From an uncultured Clostridia bacterium (GTDB lineage Bacteria > Bacillota > Clostridia > Lachnospirales > Lachnospiraceae), in NCBI GenBank assembly GCA_946403295.1, contig CAMIZL010000018.1, positions 1-41,061 on the forward strand: a stretch of 41,061 nucleotides of DNA, given 5' to 3'. The translations under genes were made by a program, and so were the position numbers. This document shows positions 7,961 to 16,114 of the stretch, in pieces. Under the pieces are notes generated by a model. That model worked only from the letters and a program-made list of their open reading frames with translations. It was not told the DNA's origin and made no database searches. Within the stretch, counting starts at the first letter, position 1. The number at the start of each line of letters is the position of its first letter.

Positions 7961-8099
7961 CCGGGTCAAATTTCGGAAGCCCCGCTCGCGGTGCGCCGGG
8001 TCAAATTTCGGAAGCCCCGCTCGCGGGACGCTGGGTCAAATCTCGGAAGTCCCGCTCGTGGGATGCCGGGTCAAATCTCGGAAGCCCCGCTGTATCCCG
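7961..8099 (+). repeat. 35-bp tandem repeat, 4 copies
   Basis: Units begin at 7961, 7996, 8031 and 8066 (CCGGGTCAAATTTCGGAAGC, then CCCGCTCGCGGG). The period is exact. The unit contains TCGGAAGCCCCGCTCG, a short self-complementary element. The rest of 8100-8262 shows no gene. Confidence 0.95.
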
Positions 8100-8262
8100 C
8101 AAGCATTGTATGCTGGACGCCGGGTTGCGTCTCGCATTTTTTCGAGGCAGACAGAGCCCGGTGGCGGGAGTCGGTCGGCTCGAGGTGAAAAAATTGAAAA
8201 AAATCCGCATAAAACCTGCTTTTGGCATTAAAAACACATATACATGGCAAAGTAACATGTGA

Positions 8263-8268
8263 TATAAT
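8263..8268 (+). promoter_or_regulatory. Candidate -10 box of the Yip1-like gene
   Basis: A perfect TATAAT lies 38 nt before the ATG. The -35 region is weak, but ACATG...CATGT forms an inverted repeat just upstream (8242-8260) that could be an operator. Confidence 0.45.
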
Positions 8269-8305
8269 TATTGAAGATATTTTAATATCAGAAGGAGGTA
8301 TTATC

Positions 8306-9145
8306 ATGGCGTTTTGTAAGTATTGTGGTGCAGAGATTCCGGATGGTGGGGTGTGCAGTTGTCCTCAGGCTCAGGCAGAGGCAGCAGGAAATGCTCCTCA
8401 GGCTCCCGTTGCGGAGGTACAGCCTGTAGCGGCTCCCGCAGTTCAGCCTGCAGCTCCCGCAGTTCAGCCCGCAGCACCCGCAGTTCAGGCTGTTCCTGCA
8501 GCGGCTCCCGCAGCAAACTACTTTGGGGAGGCATTTAAACAATTTGTAAAATTGTTTACGAAGCCCACATCACTTGTTAAGGATTCGATCGAAGGCAAGA
8601 TCTCGTTTGAGGCATCCATTGTTCTCGCCGGTCTTTACGGAGTGGTTGTATGGATCATGAACATGATCACAGGTTTTGTAGTGGGTGCAGGATGGGAGTC
8701 GATCCTTTGGTCGTTACTCGCTACGGTCGTTATTTGTGGTTTCAGATTCGGTACCGCGGCACTTTTCATGCTTTTCGGCAAAAAGAAAGGTCTTACTTAT
8801 AAGAAGAGTCTTTTGACCTGCTTCGTTACGACCATACCTGCCACTATATGCTGGTTACTTTACGGTACCTTCGGATTGATCGGAGCGGGAACAAGATCTT
8901 TCCTCTTTATTATGACATTGCTTATAGTGCTTGTTTTCTATGCAGCAATCATTGATGCATATGTTGAAAACAAGGATCTTGCACTTCTGTTTACGATCGC
9001 TATCATTTGTGTGCTTATGATTGGATATCTTCTTATGAATGCATATGAAAATTTAATCTTTGATAGAGCGATGGACCACATGAGTGTCCGCACTATGAAT
9101 GCATTAGAAGACTTGTACAGTGGTTTCTTAGGATCTTTATTCTGA
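8306..9145 (+). CDS. Zinc-ribbon plus Yip1-like multi-pass membrane protein
   Basis: The protein has 279 residues. The ATG at 8306 follows AGAAGGAGG with ideal spacing; the open frame upstream is not used. It opens with a short zinc ribbon (Cys4, Cys7, Cys17, Cys19), then an Ala/Pro/Val/Gln linker (about 25-70) containing three PAVQPAA repeats. The remainder (about 72-279) has an amphipathic segment, AFKQFVKLFTKPTSLVKDSI, and five or so membrane helices. This layout matches bacterial Yip1/YIF1-related proteins with an N-terminal zinc ribbon. Their function is unknown; roles in membrane organisation or stress have been suggested for relatives. The gene stands alone between the tRNA unit and a terminator. 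Confidence 0.7.
   Translation: MAFCKYCGAEIPDGGVCSCPQAQAEAAGNAPQAPVAEVQPVAAPAVQPAAPAVQPAAPAVQAVPAAAPAANYFGEAFKQFVKLFTKPTSLVKDSIEGKISFEASIVLAGLYGVVVWIMNMITGFVVGAGWESILWSLLATVVICGFRFGTAALFMLFGKKKGLTYKKSLLTCFVTTIPATICWLLYGTFGLIGAGTRSFLFIMTLLIVLVFYAAIIDAYVENKDLALLFTIAIICVLMIGYLLMNAYENLIFDRAMDHMSVRTMNALEDLYSGFLGSLF
8435..8497 (+). repeat. 21-bp tandem repeat in the Yip1-like gene, 3 copies
   Basis: CCCGCAGTTCAGCCTGCAGC-type units at 8435, 8456 and 8477 encode PAVQPAA. The period is divisible by three. Confidence 0.9.
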
Positions 9146-9174
9146 TACCCGGATATGATTCATATGAATTGATG

Positions 9175-9208
9175 AAAAGGCCTCCTGCCGCGAGACGGGA
9201 GGCCTTTG
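9175..9208 (+). terminator. Intrinsic terminator after the Yip1-like gene
   Basis: AAAAGGCCTCC and GGGAGGCCTTT form a long GC-rich stem around TGCCGCGAGAC, ending in a short T stretch. Confidence 0.75.
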
Positions 9209-9214
9209 TGTGCG

Positions 9215-9330
9215 CCAAGAGAAGCTTCGCGTCTTGCGACGGGAGGCTTTGCTATGCGATAAGAGAAGCTTCGCGTCTTGCGTAGAGACGGTTTGTTATG
9301 TGATAAACGAAGCTTCGCGTATGCGTAGAG
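9215..9330 (+). repeat. 44-bp tandem repeat, 3 copies
   Basis: AGAGAAGCTTCGCGTCTTGCG-like sequence recurs with GAAGCTTCGC at 9221, 9265 and 9309. Each unit holds the palindrome GAAGCTTC. The array directly follows the terminator and precedes the next promoter. Confidence 0.88.
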
Positions 9331-9339
9331 AGCTTGTCC

Positions 9340-9367
9340 TTGAAAAATCAGGATTTTTTGCTATAAT
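9340..9367 (+). promoter_or_regulatory. Promoter of the NlpC/P60-cysE unit
   Basis: TTGAAA at 9340-9345, a 16-bp spacer and TATAAT at 9362-9367, 92 nt before the ATG at 9459. Confidence 0.7.
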
Positions 9368-9458
9368 ATCATGGTGAATTTGTGTGCCTGTGTAACATAC
9401 GGTAAAGCAGGCAGGCGTTTTATGTCGGAAATGATCCGGGGAAGGAAAGCTACTTAGA

Positions 9459-11153
9459 ATGTTCAAATCACACATATTAAAATACAGGGTTGGAATCGTT
9501 TCCATGCTCGTGGTTATGACCTGTATGATAGTATGCTCTGTACTGTTTGATGCATCCGGAAGTGTTCACGAAGGTGAACCGGGTGATGTAGCGATTGTAA
9601 GAGTTGAAGCAGGGGACCCGGGAGAGAATACGGTGATCGCTCCGATGGTTGGGGTCACGGGCAAAGAGGTAACGCCGGACGGTATTTCATCGGGGGAAGT
9701 TATACCGGAAGGACAGCAGGACGAAACCGAGCAGAAAAGCGATCCTATGGAAGATCCTGTGGTTGTTGCGGAGGGAGATCTCGCCGAACAGATCGTGGGA
9801 GAGATCCTTTCTCAATATGAAGTCACTATGATAGGCGATGACGACGAAGAGATCGTTCTTGATATCAATGATGTCGAATTTTTGCCTATTTATAATCACG
9901 GAACAACAGACAAGAGTGTTGCCGTTATTCAGTCAAAACTCATGGATCTCGGGTTCATGGATCCCGCGGAGCCTACGGACTACTACGGAAGCATTACAAT
10001 GGATGCGGTGAAGCGCTTCCAGAGGCAGAACGAACTCAAGCAGGACGGTATCATGGGACAGGAAACCATTGCCATGATCCTTGATCCGGCTGCCAAGTCG
10101 TACCTCCTTAAGAAGGGCATGGAAGGCGATGATATTGAGCTTATACAGAACCGTTTGTACGAGCTTGGTTATCTTGATAAAAAGTCGCTTATTACAGGAA
10201 AATTCGGAGCCGAGACAGAATCGGCGGTACGCGCACTTCAGACCGCCAACGGTCTCACGGCCGACGGACTTATCGGAACGGCCACGACCGAGCTGCTTTA
10301 TTACGGAGACGTAAAGGCTAATCTTTTGTCGTTCGGAGACAAGAGCGATATTATCCTTGAGTGTCAAAACAAGCTTAAGGAACTCGGTTATATGACAACA
10401 AATCCGGATGGAGTTTACGGTGGCGATACGCTCGCTGCGGTTAAGCTCTTCCAGTCCAGAAACGACCTTGTCGTTGACGGATATCTCGGACCCACAACAA
10501 GAGAAAAGCTTATGAGCACATCGGCAACCCCGAACGGTCTCGTTATCGGTGATGAAGGCGATACCGTTAAGCGTGTTCAGGAGCTGCTCATAAAACTCGG
10601 CTACCTCAGCAAGGGCAGTGCGACAGGATATTTCGGCGATGTTACCGACAAAGCCGTCAAGAGTTTCCAAAAGAATAACGGACTTGTCGCTGACGGTAAT
10701 GTCGGACGCAAGACCATGGCTATGCTCACGGACGGAGGAAAGGGCGCTTCGGGTTCATCGTCGGGTGCGGTTGAGACGGGAAGCGCGAGCGGCGGTTCGG
10801 TCAAGTCGCTTCTTAAGGTAGCGCTTTCGAAACTCGGTTGTTCGTATAAGTACGGAGCAAAGGGACCTGACAAATTCGATTGTTCGGGATTTGTATACTG
10901 GTGTCTCAATCAGGTCGGGGTAAAACAGAGTTACATTACATCTTACCAATGGCGTACCGTAGGTAAATACAAGAAGATCACTTCGTATTCATCGCTCAAG
11001 GCGGGTGACATAATCGTTGTTACCGGTCATGTGGGAATCATTGGCGAAGACGGAACCGTTATAGATGCTTCATCGTCCCGTCAGCAAATAATGCATAGAA
11101 AGCTGTCCTCATGGTGGAGCAGTCGCTTCATATGTGGATGGAGGATTTTCTGA
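9459..11153 (+). CDS. Secreted NlpC/P60 peptidoglycan endopeptidase with four peptidoglycan-binding repeats
   Basis: The protein has 564 residues. A signal-anchor helix (about 10-30) is followed by an acidic linker (35-140), four PG_binding_1 repeats (about 150-210, 220-282, 291-352 and 363-423, each with the 'D/GYFG..T..AVK.FQ....L..DG..G..T...L' pattern), a Ser/Gly linker (426-447) and a C-terminal NlpC/P60 domain (about 448-564). The domain has Cys475 in DCSGF and His524 in GHVGI as the likely catalytic pair. It should cut peptide stems of peptidoglycan outside the membrane and help remodel the wall. The stop lies 1 nt before the next start, and the cysE ribosome binding site is inside this gene, so the two are probably co-transcribed. 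Confidence 0.9.
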   Translation: MFKSHILKYRVGIVSMLVVMTCMIVCSVLFDASGSVHEGEPGDVAIVRVEAGDPGENTVIAPMVGVTGKEVTPDGISSGEVIPEGQQDETEQKSDPMEDPVVVAEGDLAEQIVGEILSQYEVTMIGDDDEEIVLDINDVEFLPIYNHGTTDKSVAVIQSKLMDLGFMDPAEPTDYYGSITMDAVKRFQRQNELKQDGIMGQETIAMILDPAAKSYLLKKGMEGDDIELIQNRLYELGYLDKKSLITGKFGAETESAVRALQTANGLTADGLIGTATTELLYYGDVKANLLSFGDKSDIILECQNKLKELGYMTTNPDGVYGGDTLAAVKLFQSRNDLVVDGYLGPTTREKLMSTSATPNGLVIGDEGDTVKRVQELLIKLGYLSKGSATGYFGDVTDKAVKSFQKNNGLVADGNVGRKTMAMLTDGGKGASGSSSGAVETGSASGGSVKSLLKVALSKLGCSYKYGAKGPDKFDCSGFVYWCLNQVGVKQSYITSYQWRTVGKYKKITSYSSLKAGDIIVVTGHVGIIGEDGTVIDASSSRQQIMHRKLSSWWSSRFICGWRIF

Positions 11154-11154
11154 T

Positions 11155-11808
11155 ATGGGTTTCTTTAAATATGTAAAAGAGGAAATAGCGGTCATCCGCG
11201 AACGGGATCCCGCTATCAAGAGTGTGATGGAGGTTTTCCTCTATCCGAGCTTTAAGGCTGTGCTCCGTCACAGATTTGCTCACAGACTCTACAAAAAAGG
11301 CCATTATTTCTGGGCAAGAAAGGTGTCCCAGCGTACCGTGCGCAAGACAGGTATAGAGATCCATCCCGGTGCTCAGATCGGAAAAGGGTTCTTTATCGAT
11401 CACGGAATGGGTGTTATAATCGGTGAAACCGCGATCATCGGTGACAACGTAACGCTTTATCAGGGTGTTACCCTCGGTGGTACGGGTAAAGAAACGGGTA
11501 AGCGTCATCCGACCATATGCGACAACGTCATGATCGGTGCGGGCGCTAAGGTGCTCGGTTCGTTTACGGTAGGCGAGAATTCGATGATAGGCGCGGGCGC
11601 CGTTATCCTTCAGGAGGTTCCGCCGAATTCGACCGTTGTCGGTGTACCGGGACGAATCGTAAGACACGAGCAGATCAAGATACCCAGAGAAACACTCGAT
11701 CAGGTACATTTGCCCGACCCCGTTATGCAGAGCATAAACGAACTTCGCGAGGAAAACAAAGAGCTTCGCGACATGATCGTAAGGCTTGCGGAGAAAGTAA
11801 AGGATTAA
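11155..11808 (+). CDS. cysE: Serine O-acetyltransferase
   Basis: The protein has 217 residues. The start at 11155 ([11 protein letters not shown]) has GGAGG 11-15 nt upstream, inside the end of the previous gene; an ATG at 11134 lacks a site. It has an N-terminal helical part ([10 protein letters not shown]), then left-handed beta-helix hexapeptide repeats with [22 protein letters not shown]-type residues, [31 protein letters not shown] and the VPGRIVR tail. CysE makes O-acetylserine from serine and acetyl-CoA, the first step of cysteine synthesis. It is followed by cysS, a pairing common in Firmicutes that links cysteine supply to its charging. It lies in the same strand block as cysS and mrnC. 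Confidence 0.95.
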   Translation: [217 protein letters not shown]

Positions 11809-11816
11809 GGAAGAAA

Positions 11817-11980
11817 AAAGCAGAAGAAAGCATAAAAAAAATAAGGGAAAAGAAGAAAAAACAGAGGAACAGAAGAAAAACAGAGGAAAGAAAAAAACAG
11901 AGAAAAGAAGAAAAAACAGAGGAAAGAAAAAAACAGAGAAAAGAAAAAAACAGAGAAAAGAAGAAAAGTAGAGGGAAAAA
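11817..11980 (+). repeat. Polypurine repeat tract between cysE and cysS
   Basis: The gap is almost entirely A and G on this strand. It is built from irregular units such as AGAAGAAAAAACAGAGGAA and AGAAAAAAACAGAGAAA. No promoter or T-box element is seen in it. The last purine run, AGAGGGAAAAAAAG, acts as the ribosome binding region for cysS at 11984. Confidence 0.85.
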
Positions 11981-11983
11981 AAG

Positions 11984-13399
11984 ATGCTTAGGATATACAA
12001 TACATTAACAAGAAAAGTCGAGGACTTTGTGCCCAATGTTGAGGGAAAGGTCAATATGTACACATGCGGCCCCACCGTCTATCATTTCGCGCACATCGGA
12101 AACCTTCGCAGCTACATCTGCGAGGATGTTCTCGAAAAGTCGCTCAGATATATGGGGTACGATGTAAAGAGAGTAATGAATATCACTGACGTCGGACATC
12201 TTTCGAGCGATGCCGACACCGGCGAGGACAAGATGCTTAAGGGCGCAAAACGCGAGCACAAGACGGTCATGGAGATCGCCGATTTCTATACAAAGGCTTT
12301 CTTTGCCGATTGCGCAGCCCTCAACATCAAGACTCCCGATGTTGTTGAACCCGCCACGAATTGCATACCCGAGTTCATAAACATGATCGAGGGACTCCTT
12401 GAGAAAGGATATGCTTATAAGTCGGGCGAGAATGTTTATTTTGACACCTCGAAACTCAAGGAATACTATGTCTTCGGCAATCAAAACGAAGAAGAGCTCA
12501 TGGTCGGTGTCAGGGATGACGTCGAGGAGGACAAGAATAAGCGTAATAAGAACGATTTCGTTCTTTGGTTTACACAGTCCAAATTCGAGGATCAGGCACT
12601 CAAGTGGGAAAGCCCCTGGGGCGTCGGTTATCCCGGCTGGCATATTGAGTGCTCCTGCATAAGCATGAAGCACCTCGGAGAATACATGGACATCCATTGC
12701 GGCGGCGTGGACAACATCTTCCCTCATCATACAAACGAGATCGCGCAAAGCGAATCTTTCATCGGTCACAAGTGGTGCAACTACTGGTTCCATGTTCACC
12801 ATCTCAATGATCGTTCGGGCAAGATGAGTAAGTCAAAGGGCAATATCCTTACCGTTACCGTTCTCAAGGAGAATGGCTATGATCCGCTGGCTTACAGGTT
12901 CTTCTGCCTTCAGTCGCATTATCGCAAGCCTCTCGAGTTTTCGTTCGATGCTCTCGACAATGCCGTGACCGCATACGACAAGCTGAGGAAGGCCGCGCTT
13001 CGTTGCACGACAGGCGAACAGGGAACGGTCGACGAAGCAGTCGTTAAAGAATACAAAGAAAAATTCATCGCAGCACTTTCAAGTGATATCAATACATCGT
13101 CCGCACTTACGATCGTTTACGAAGTGATCAAAGCCGATACGAGTAATTCTACAAAAGTAGAACTGCTTAATTCCTTCGATCAAGTCCTCGGGCTCAATCT
13201 GCTGGCTCCCATCGAAGAGAAGGAAGGCGAGGGTGTTGACGAGGAGCTTCGCGCTTATGTCGAAGAAATGATCGCAAAGCGTGCCGAGGCAAAGAAAGCA
13301 AAAGATTTCGCCACAGCCGACAAGATCCGTGACGAGCTCGCAGCCAAAGGTATCACGATCAAGGATACACGCGAGGGAGTTGTTTGGGAGAAGGCGTAA
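11984..13399 (+). CDS. cysS: Cysteine-tRNA ligase
   Basis: The protein has 471 residues, the usual length. It begins MLRIYNTLTRKVEDF and has zinc-ligand Cys28 in YTCGPTVY, the HIGH variant HIGN (37-40), GWHIECSCISM with further zinc ligands (about 218-228), HHTNEIAQSE, and KMSKSKGN (about 281-288). The C-terminal anticodon-binding region ends with AKDFATADKIRDELAAKGI. It charges tRNA-Cys in the cytoplasm. The upstream neighbour is cysE and the downstream neighbour mrnC, a conserved order in Clostridia and Bacilli. No T-box leader is visible upstream. The last codons and stop (GAGAAGGCGTAA) recur about 150 nt downstream at the end of a repeat array. Confidence 0.97.
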   Translation: MLRIYNTLTRKVEDFVPNVEGKVNMYTCGPTVYHFAHIGNLRSYICEDVLEKSLRYMGYDVKRVMNITDVGHLSSDADTGEDKMLKGAKREHKTVMEIADFYTKAFFADCAALNIKTPDVVEPATNCIPEFINMIEGLLEKGYAYKSGENVYFDTSKLKEYYVFGNQNEEELMVGVRDDVEEDKNKRNKNDFVLWFTQSKFEDQALKWESPWGVGYPGWHIECSCISMKHLGEYMDIHCGGVDNIFPHHTNEIAQSESFIGHKWCNYWFHVHHLNDRSGKMSKSKGNILTVTVLKENGYDPLAYRFFCLQSHYRKPLEFSFDALDNAVTAYDKLRKAALRCTTGEQGTVDEAVVKEYKEKFIAALSSDINTSSALTIVYEVIKADTSNSTKVELLNSFDQVLGLNLLAPIEEKEGEGVDEELRAYVEEMIAKRAEAKKAKDFATADKIRDELAAKGITIKDTREGVVWEKA

Positions 13400-13411
13400 A
13401 GAAAGCGAGTT

Positions 13412-13527
13412 TCCCGAAGAGAGCTTAGGGAGTGCGAGTGTCCCGAAGAGAGCTTAGGGAGTGCGAGCGTCCCGAAGAGAGCTTAGGGAATGCGAGCGTC
13501 CCGAAGAGAGCTTAGGGAATGCGAGCG
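13412..13527 (+). repeat. 29-bp tandem repeat, 4 copies, between cysS and mrnC
   Basis: Units begin at 13412, 13441, 13470 and 13499 (TCCCGAAGAGAGCTTAGGGA, then GTGCGAGCG). Just after the array, GAGAAGGCGTAA at about 13535-13546 repeats the final codons and stop of cysS. Confidence 0.95.
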
Positions 13528-13560
13528 TCCTTTTGAGAAGGCGTAAGGAGTGCAAACAGA

Positions 13561-14004
13561 ATGACAGGTGAAGGATTGGTGCGCGATCTTTGCGAAAGCC
13601 TCGGACTCAAAGACAGAGATCCGAAAACTCTTCCGGGTCTGACGCTGGCATACGTGGGAGACTGCGCGTTTGAGATGGTTGTAAGGTCTACTCTTGTAGA
13701 AAGCGGATTAAATCACGTGAGTGAACTTAACAAAGTTGCTACGGGAATAGTCAGTGCGAAAGCTCAATCGGCATTTATGAAGACGATCGAGGATTCGCTC
13801 GAACCTGACGAGAAGGACGTCTACAAACGCGGCAAGAACACGAACAGCACATCGATACCGAAATCTGCCACCAGAGCGGAGTATCATACTGCGACGGGAT
13901 TTGAGGCGCTTATGGGTTATCTTTTTCTTATGGGGCGGACAGACAGGATCATGGAGATCTGTCGGCCGATACTTGAGGAAATAGTACAAAAGAAGAAAGG
14001 TTAA
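13561..14004 (+). CDS. mrnC: Mini-ribonuclease III
   Basis: The protein has 147 residues. It is a stand-alone RNase III catalytic domain without a dsRNA-binding domain. LAYVGDCAFEMVVRSTLV carries the conserved Asp of the first motif, and TGFEALMGYLFLMGRTDRI carries the Glu/Ala signature of the last (compare EALIGYLYL). Mini-III matures the ends of 23S rRNA in Firmicutes. GGAGTGCAAACAG gives a reasonable ribosome site. The position after cysS and before rlmB is the usual one. Confidence 0.94.
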   Translation: MTGEGLVRDLCESLGLKDRDPKTLPGLTLAYVGDCAFEMVVRSTLVESGLNHVSELNKVATGIVSAKAQSAFMKTIEDSLEPDEKDVYKRGKNTNSTSIPKSATRAEYHTATGFEALMGYLFLMGRTDRIMEICRPILEEIVQKKKG

Positions 14005-14094
14005 GGGGAAAACCGTGAGCTTTTGTATTATATTTTATACAGATACCCAAAAGGGAAGAAAGGAGAGTTCGCGGAGAACCGCGGACACAAAAAA

Positions 14095-15186
14095 ATGGAA
14101 GAAAAAAGGGAAGAATCACAGGAGAACAAGAATTCGGGAGGATTTAAAGCTTTCCTGAAGAAGCAAAACATCGTTTTCTCGGCCAAGGCGTATTTTATTG
14201 ACGCAATGAGTGCCATGGCGAACGGATTGTTTGCATCTCTTCTTATCGGAACAATACTTTCCACGATCGGAACACAGTTAGGGATCGACTTCTTTGTCGA
14301 AGCCGGTAATTACGCAAAAGGCGTGGCCGGCCCTGCAATGGCAGCCGCTATCGCATATTCGTTAAAGGGATCGCCCCTCGTAATATTCTCGATGATCGCG
14401 GTCGGAGCAGCAGCCAATACGCTCGGTGGGGCGGGCGGACCGCTTGCGGTATTCTTCATTGCGATCATTGCGACCGAACTTGGAAAACTTGTTTCCAAAA
14501 CAACAAAAGTTGACATACTTGTAACGCCTTCCGTTACTATCTGCACAGGTGTCGGTCTTTCGATGCTCGTTGCGCCTTATATCGGAGAGGCTGCAAGCTC
14601 GGTAGGCAATATAATCATGTGGGCTACGGAACAGCAACCGCTTGTAATGGGTATTGTGGTTTCGGTTGTTATCGGTATAGCGCTCACGCTTCCCATCAGC
14701 TCTGCAGCGATCTGCGCGGCACTCGGACTTACGGGTCTGGCCGGCGGAGCGGCAGTTGCGGGATGTTGTGCACAGATGGTCGGATTTGCGGTAATGAGCT
14801 ACAGAGAGAACAAAGTCGGCGGTCTCGTTTCGCAGGGCATCGGCACAAGCATGCTTCAGATGGGCAATATCATAAAGAACCCCAGGATCTGGATCCCTCC
14901 GATCCTTGCATCGGCTATCACAGGACCGATCGCTACGTGCATCTTCAAACTTGAGATGAACGGCGCACCCATTTCTTCGGGTATGGGTACTTGCGGTTTT
15001 GTAGGCCAGATCGGGGTATATACCGGCTGGCTTGACGAAGCGGGACATTGCACTGCGGGTGCGATGGACTGGATCGGTCTCGTACTTATCAGCTTCATCC
15101 TTCCCGGACTTCTTACATGGGCGATCGGACTTGCCCTTAGGAAGATCGGCTGGATCAAAGAGGGCGATTTAAAGCTCGAGAAGTGA
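14095..15186 (+). CDS. PfoR-like EIIC-type membrane permease
   Basis: The protein has 363 residues. The ATG at 14095 is the only good start; the TTG at 14023 overlaps an AT-rich stretch and has no site. After a charged N-terminus, about ten membrane helices follow, rich in Gly/Ala, with FSAKAYFIDAMSAMANGLFASLLIGT at the first helix and conserved blocks such as SSAAICAALGLTGLAGGAAVAGC and NIIKNPRIWIPPILASAITGP. These match the PTS_EIIC_2/PfoR family, whose members are linked to regulation of perfringolysin in Clostridium perfringens and to sugar transport by similarity. No PTS EIIA/B domains are present or adjacent, so phosphotransferase-driven transport is unproven. A hairpin terminator follows. 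Confidence 0.8.
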   Translation: MEEKREESQENKNSGGFKAFLKKQNIVFSAKAYFIDAMSAMANGLFASLLIGTILSTIGTQLGIDFFVEAGNYAKGVAGPAMAAAIAYSLKGSPLVIFSMIAVGAAANTLGGAGGPLAVFFIAIIATELGKLVSKTTKVDILVTPSVTICTGVGLSMLVAPYIGEAASSVGNIIMWATEQQPLVMGIVVSVVIGIALTLPISSAAICAALGLTGLAGGAAVAGCCAQMVGFAVMSYRENKVGGLVSQGIGTSMLQMGNIIKNPRIWIPPILASAITGPIATCIFKLEMNGAPISSGMGTCGFVGQIGVYTGWLDEAGHCTAGAMDWIGLVLISFILPGLLTWAIGLALRKIGWIKEGDLKLEK

Positions 15187-15250
15187 TTTAGGTACAAGTA
15201 ATAACGGCTCATTAATATCCGGGCCGTTATACAGGGATAAATGATCTTAA

Positions 15251-15285
15251 GCTCAGTCGGAGCCGGGGCTTCGGCTGAGTTTATG
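15251..15285 (+). terminator. Hairpin terminator between the permease and rlmB
   Basis: CTCAGTCGGAGC and GCTTCGGCTGAG form a 12-bp stem with two wobble pairs, followed by TTTATG. A second stem, ATAACGGC/GCCGTTAT, lies just upstream at about 15201-15230. Confidence 0.6.
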
Positions 15286-15357
15286 CGTTTGAGAGGCTGA
15301 CGCATAAGAATACAGGGTTGTTTTGTTATCTGCTGAAGAAAAAGGAGTTTAAGATAT

Positions 15358-16107
15358 ATGAGATTTCAGGAAAGTACCATTGAAGGCAAAAATGCGGTCC
15401 TTGAGGCATTTCGCGCCGGGAAAACGATCGACAGGCTCTTCATACTGGACGGGGCAAGAGAGGGTGCGATCTCGAGCATCCTTCGCGAGGCAAAGAAGGG
15501 TGACACGATCATCACTTTCGTAAAGAAAGAACGCCTTGACCAAATGTCCGAAACGAAGAATCATCAAGGTGTTATCGCATATGCGGCAGCTTACGAATAT
15601 GCCGAAGTGTCGGACATTCTCGATGCGGCCCGTGCCAAAGGGGAATCTCCTTTTGTTATCATCCTTGACGGGATCGAGGACCCGCATAACCTCGGAGCGA
15701 TCATAAGAAGCGCTAATCTTGCGGGCGCGCACGGCGTGATCATTCCGAAGAGAAGGGCCGCGGGGCTCACTTCAACCGTCGCAAAGACAAGTGCGGGAGC
15801 GCTCAACTATACTCCCGTTGCAAAAGTAACCAACTTAACCGCCACTATGGAGGAACTCAAAAAAGAAGGCATGTGGTTTGCATGCGCCGATATGGGCGGT
15901 CAGAGTATGTATGATTGTAATTTCACAGGTTCCTTTGGGCTTGTTATCGGATCCGAAGGAGACGGAGTTTCAAGACTTGTAAAGGAACATTGCGATTTTA
16001 CCGCCAGCATTCCCATGAAGGGAGATATTGATTCGCTTAACGCGTCCGTCGCTGCCGGAATCCTCATGTTCGAAGCGGCAAGACAGCGTGCATTGAAGAA
16101 ACAGTAA
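15358..16107 (+). CDS. rlmB: 23S rRNA (guanosine-2'-O-)-methyltransferase, TrmH/SPOUT family
   Basis: The protein has 249 residues. The N-terminal substrate-binding part starts IEGKNAVLEAFRAGKTIDRLFI. The SPOUT catalytic domain has motif 1 DGIEDPHNLGAIIRSANLAG, motif 2 LVIGSEGDGVSRLVKEHCD and motif 3 SLNASVAAGILMFEAARQR, including the SAM-binding trefoil-knot residues. RlmB methylates the ribose of a guanosine in domain V of 23S rRNA. AAGGAG precedes the ATG. In Firmicutes this gene usually follows mrnC; here the PfoR-like gene has been inserted between them. The next gene starts 7 nt after the stop. Confidence 0.93.
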   Translation: MRFQESTIEGKNAVLEAFRAGKTIDRLFILDGAREGAISSILREAKKGDTIITFVKKERLDQMSETKNHQGVIAYAAAYEYAEVSDILDAARAKGESPFVIILDGIEDPHNLGAIIRSANLAGAHGVIIPKRRAAGLTSTVAKTSAGALNYTPVAKVTNLTATMEELKKEGMWFACADMGGQSMYDCNFTGSFGLVIGSEGDGVSRLVKEHCDFTASIPMKGDIDSLNASVAAGILMFEAARQRALKKQ

Positions 16108-16114
16108 TATTATC

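Noticed and set aside
11817-12075. Minus-strand frame extending through the polypurine tract before cysS.
   Set aside because: Its Phe/Leu/Ser-only composition is a by-product of the purine tract, and it overlaps cysE and cysS.
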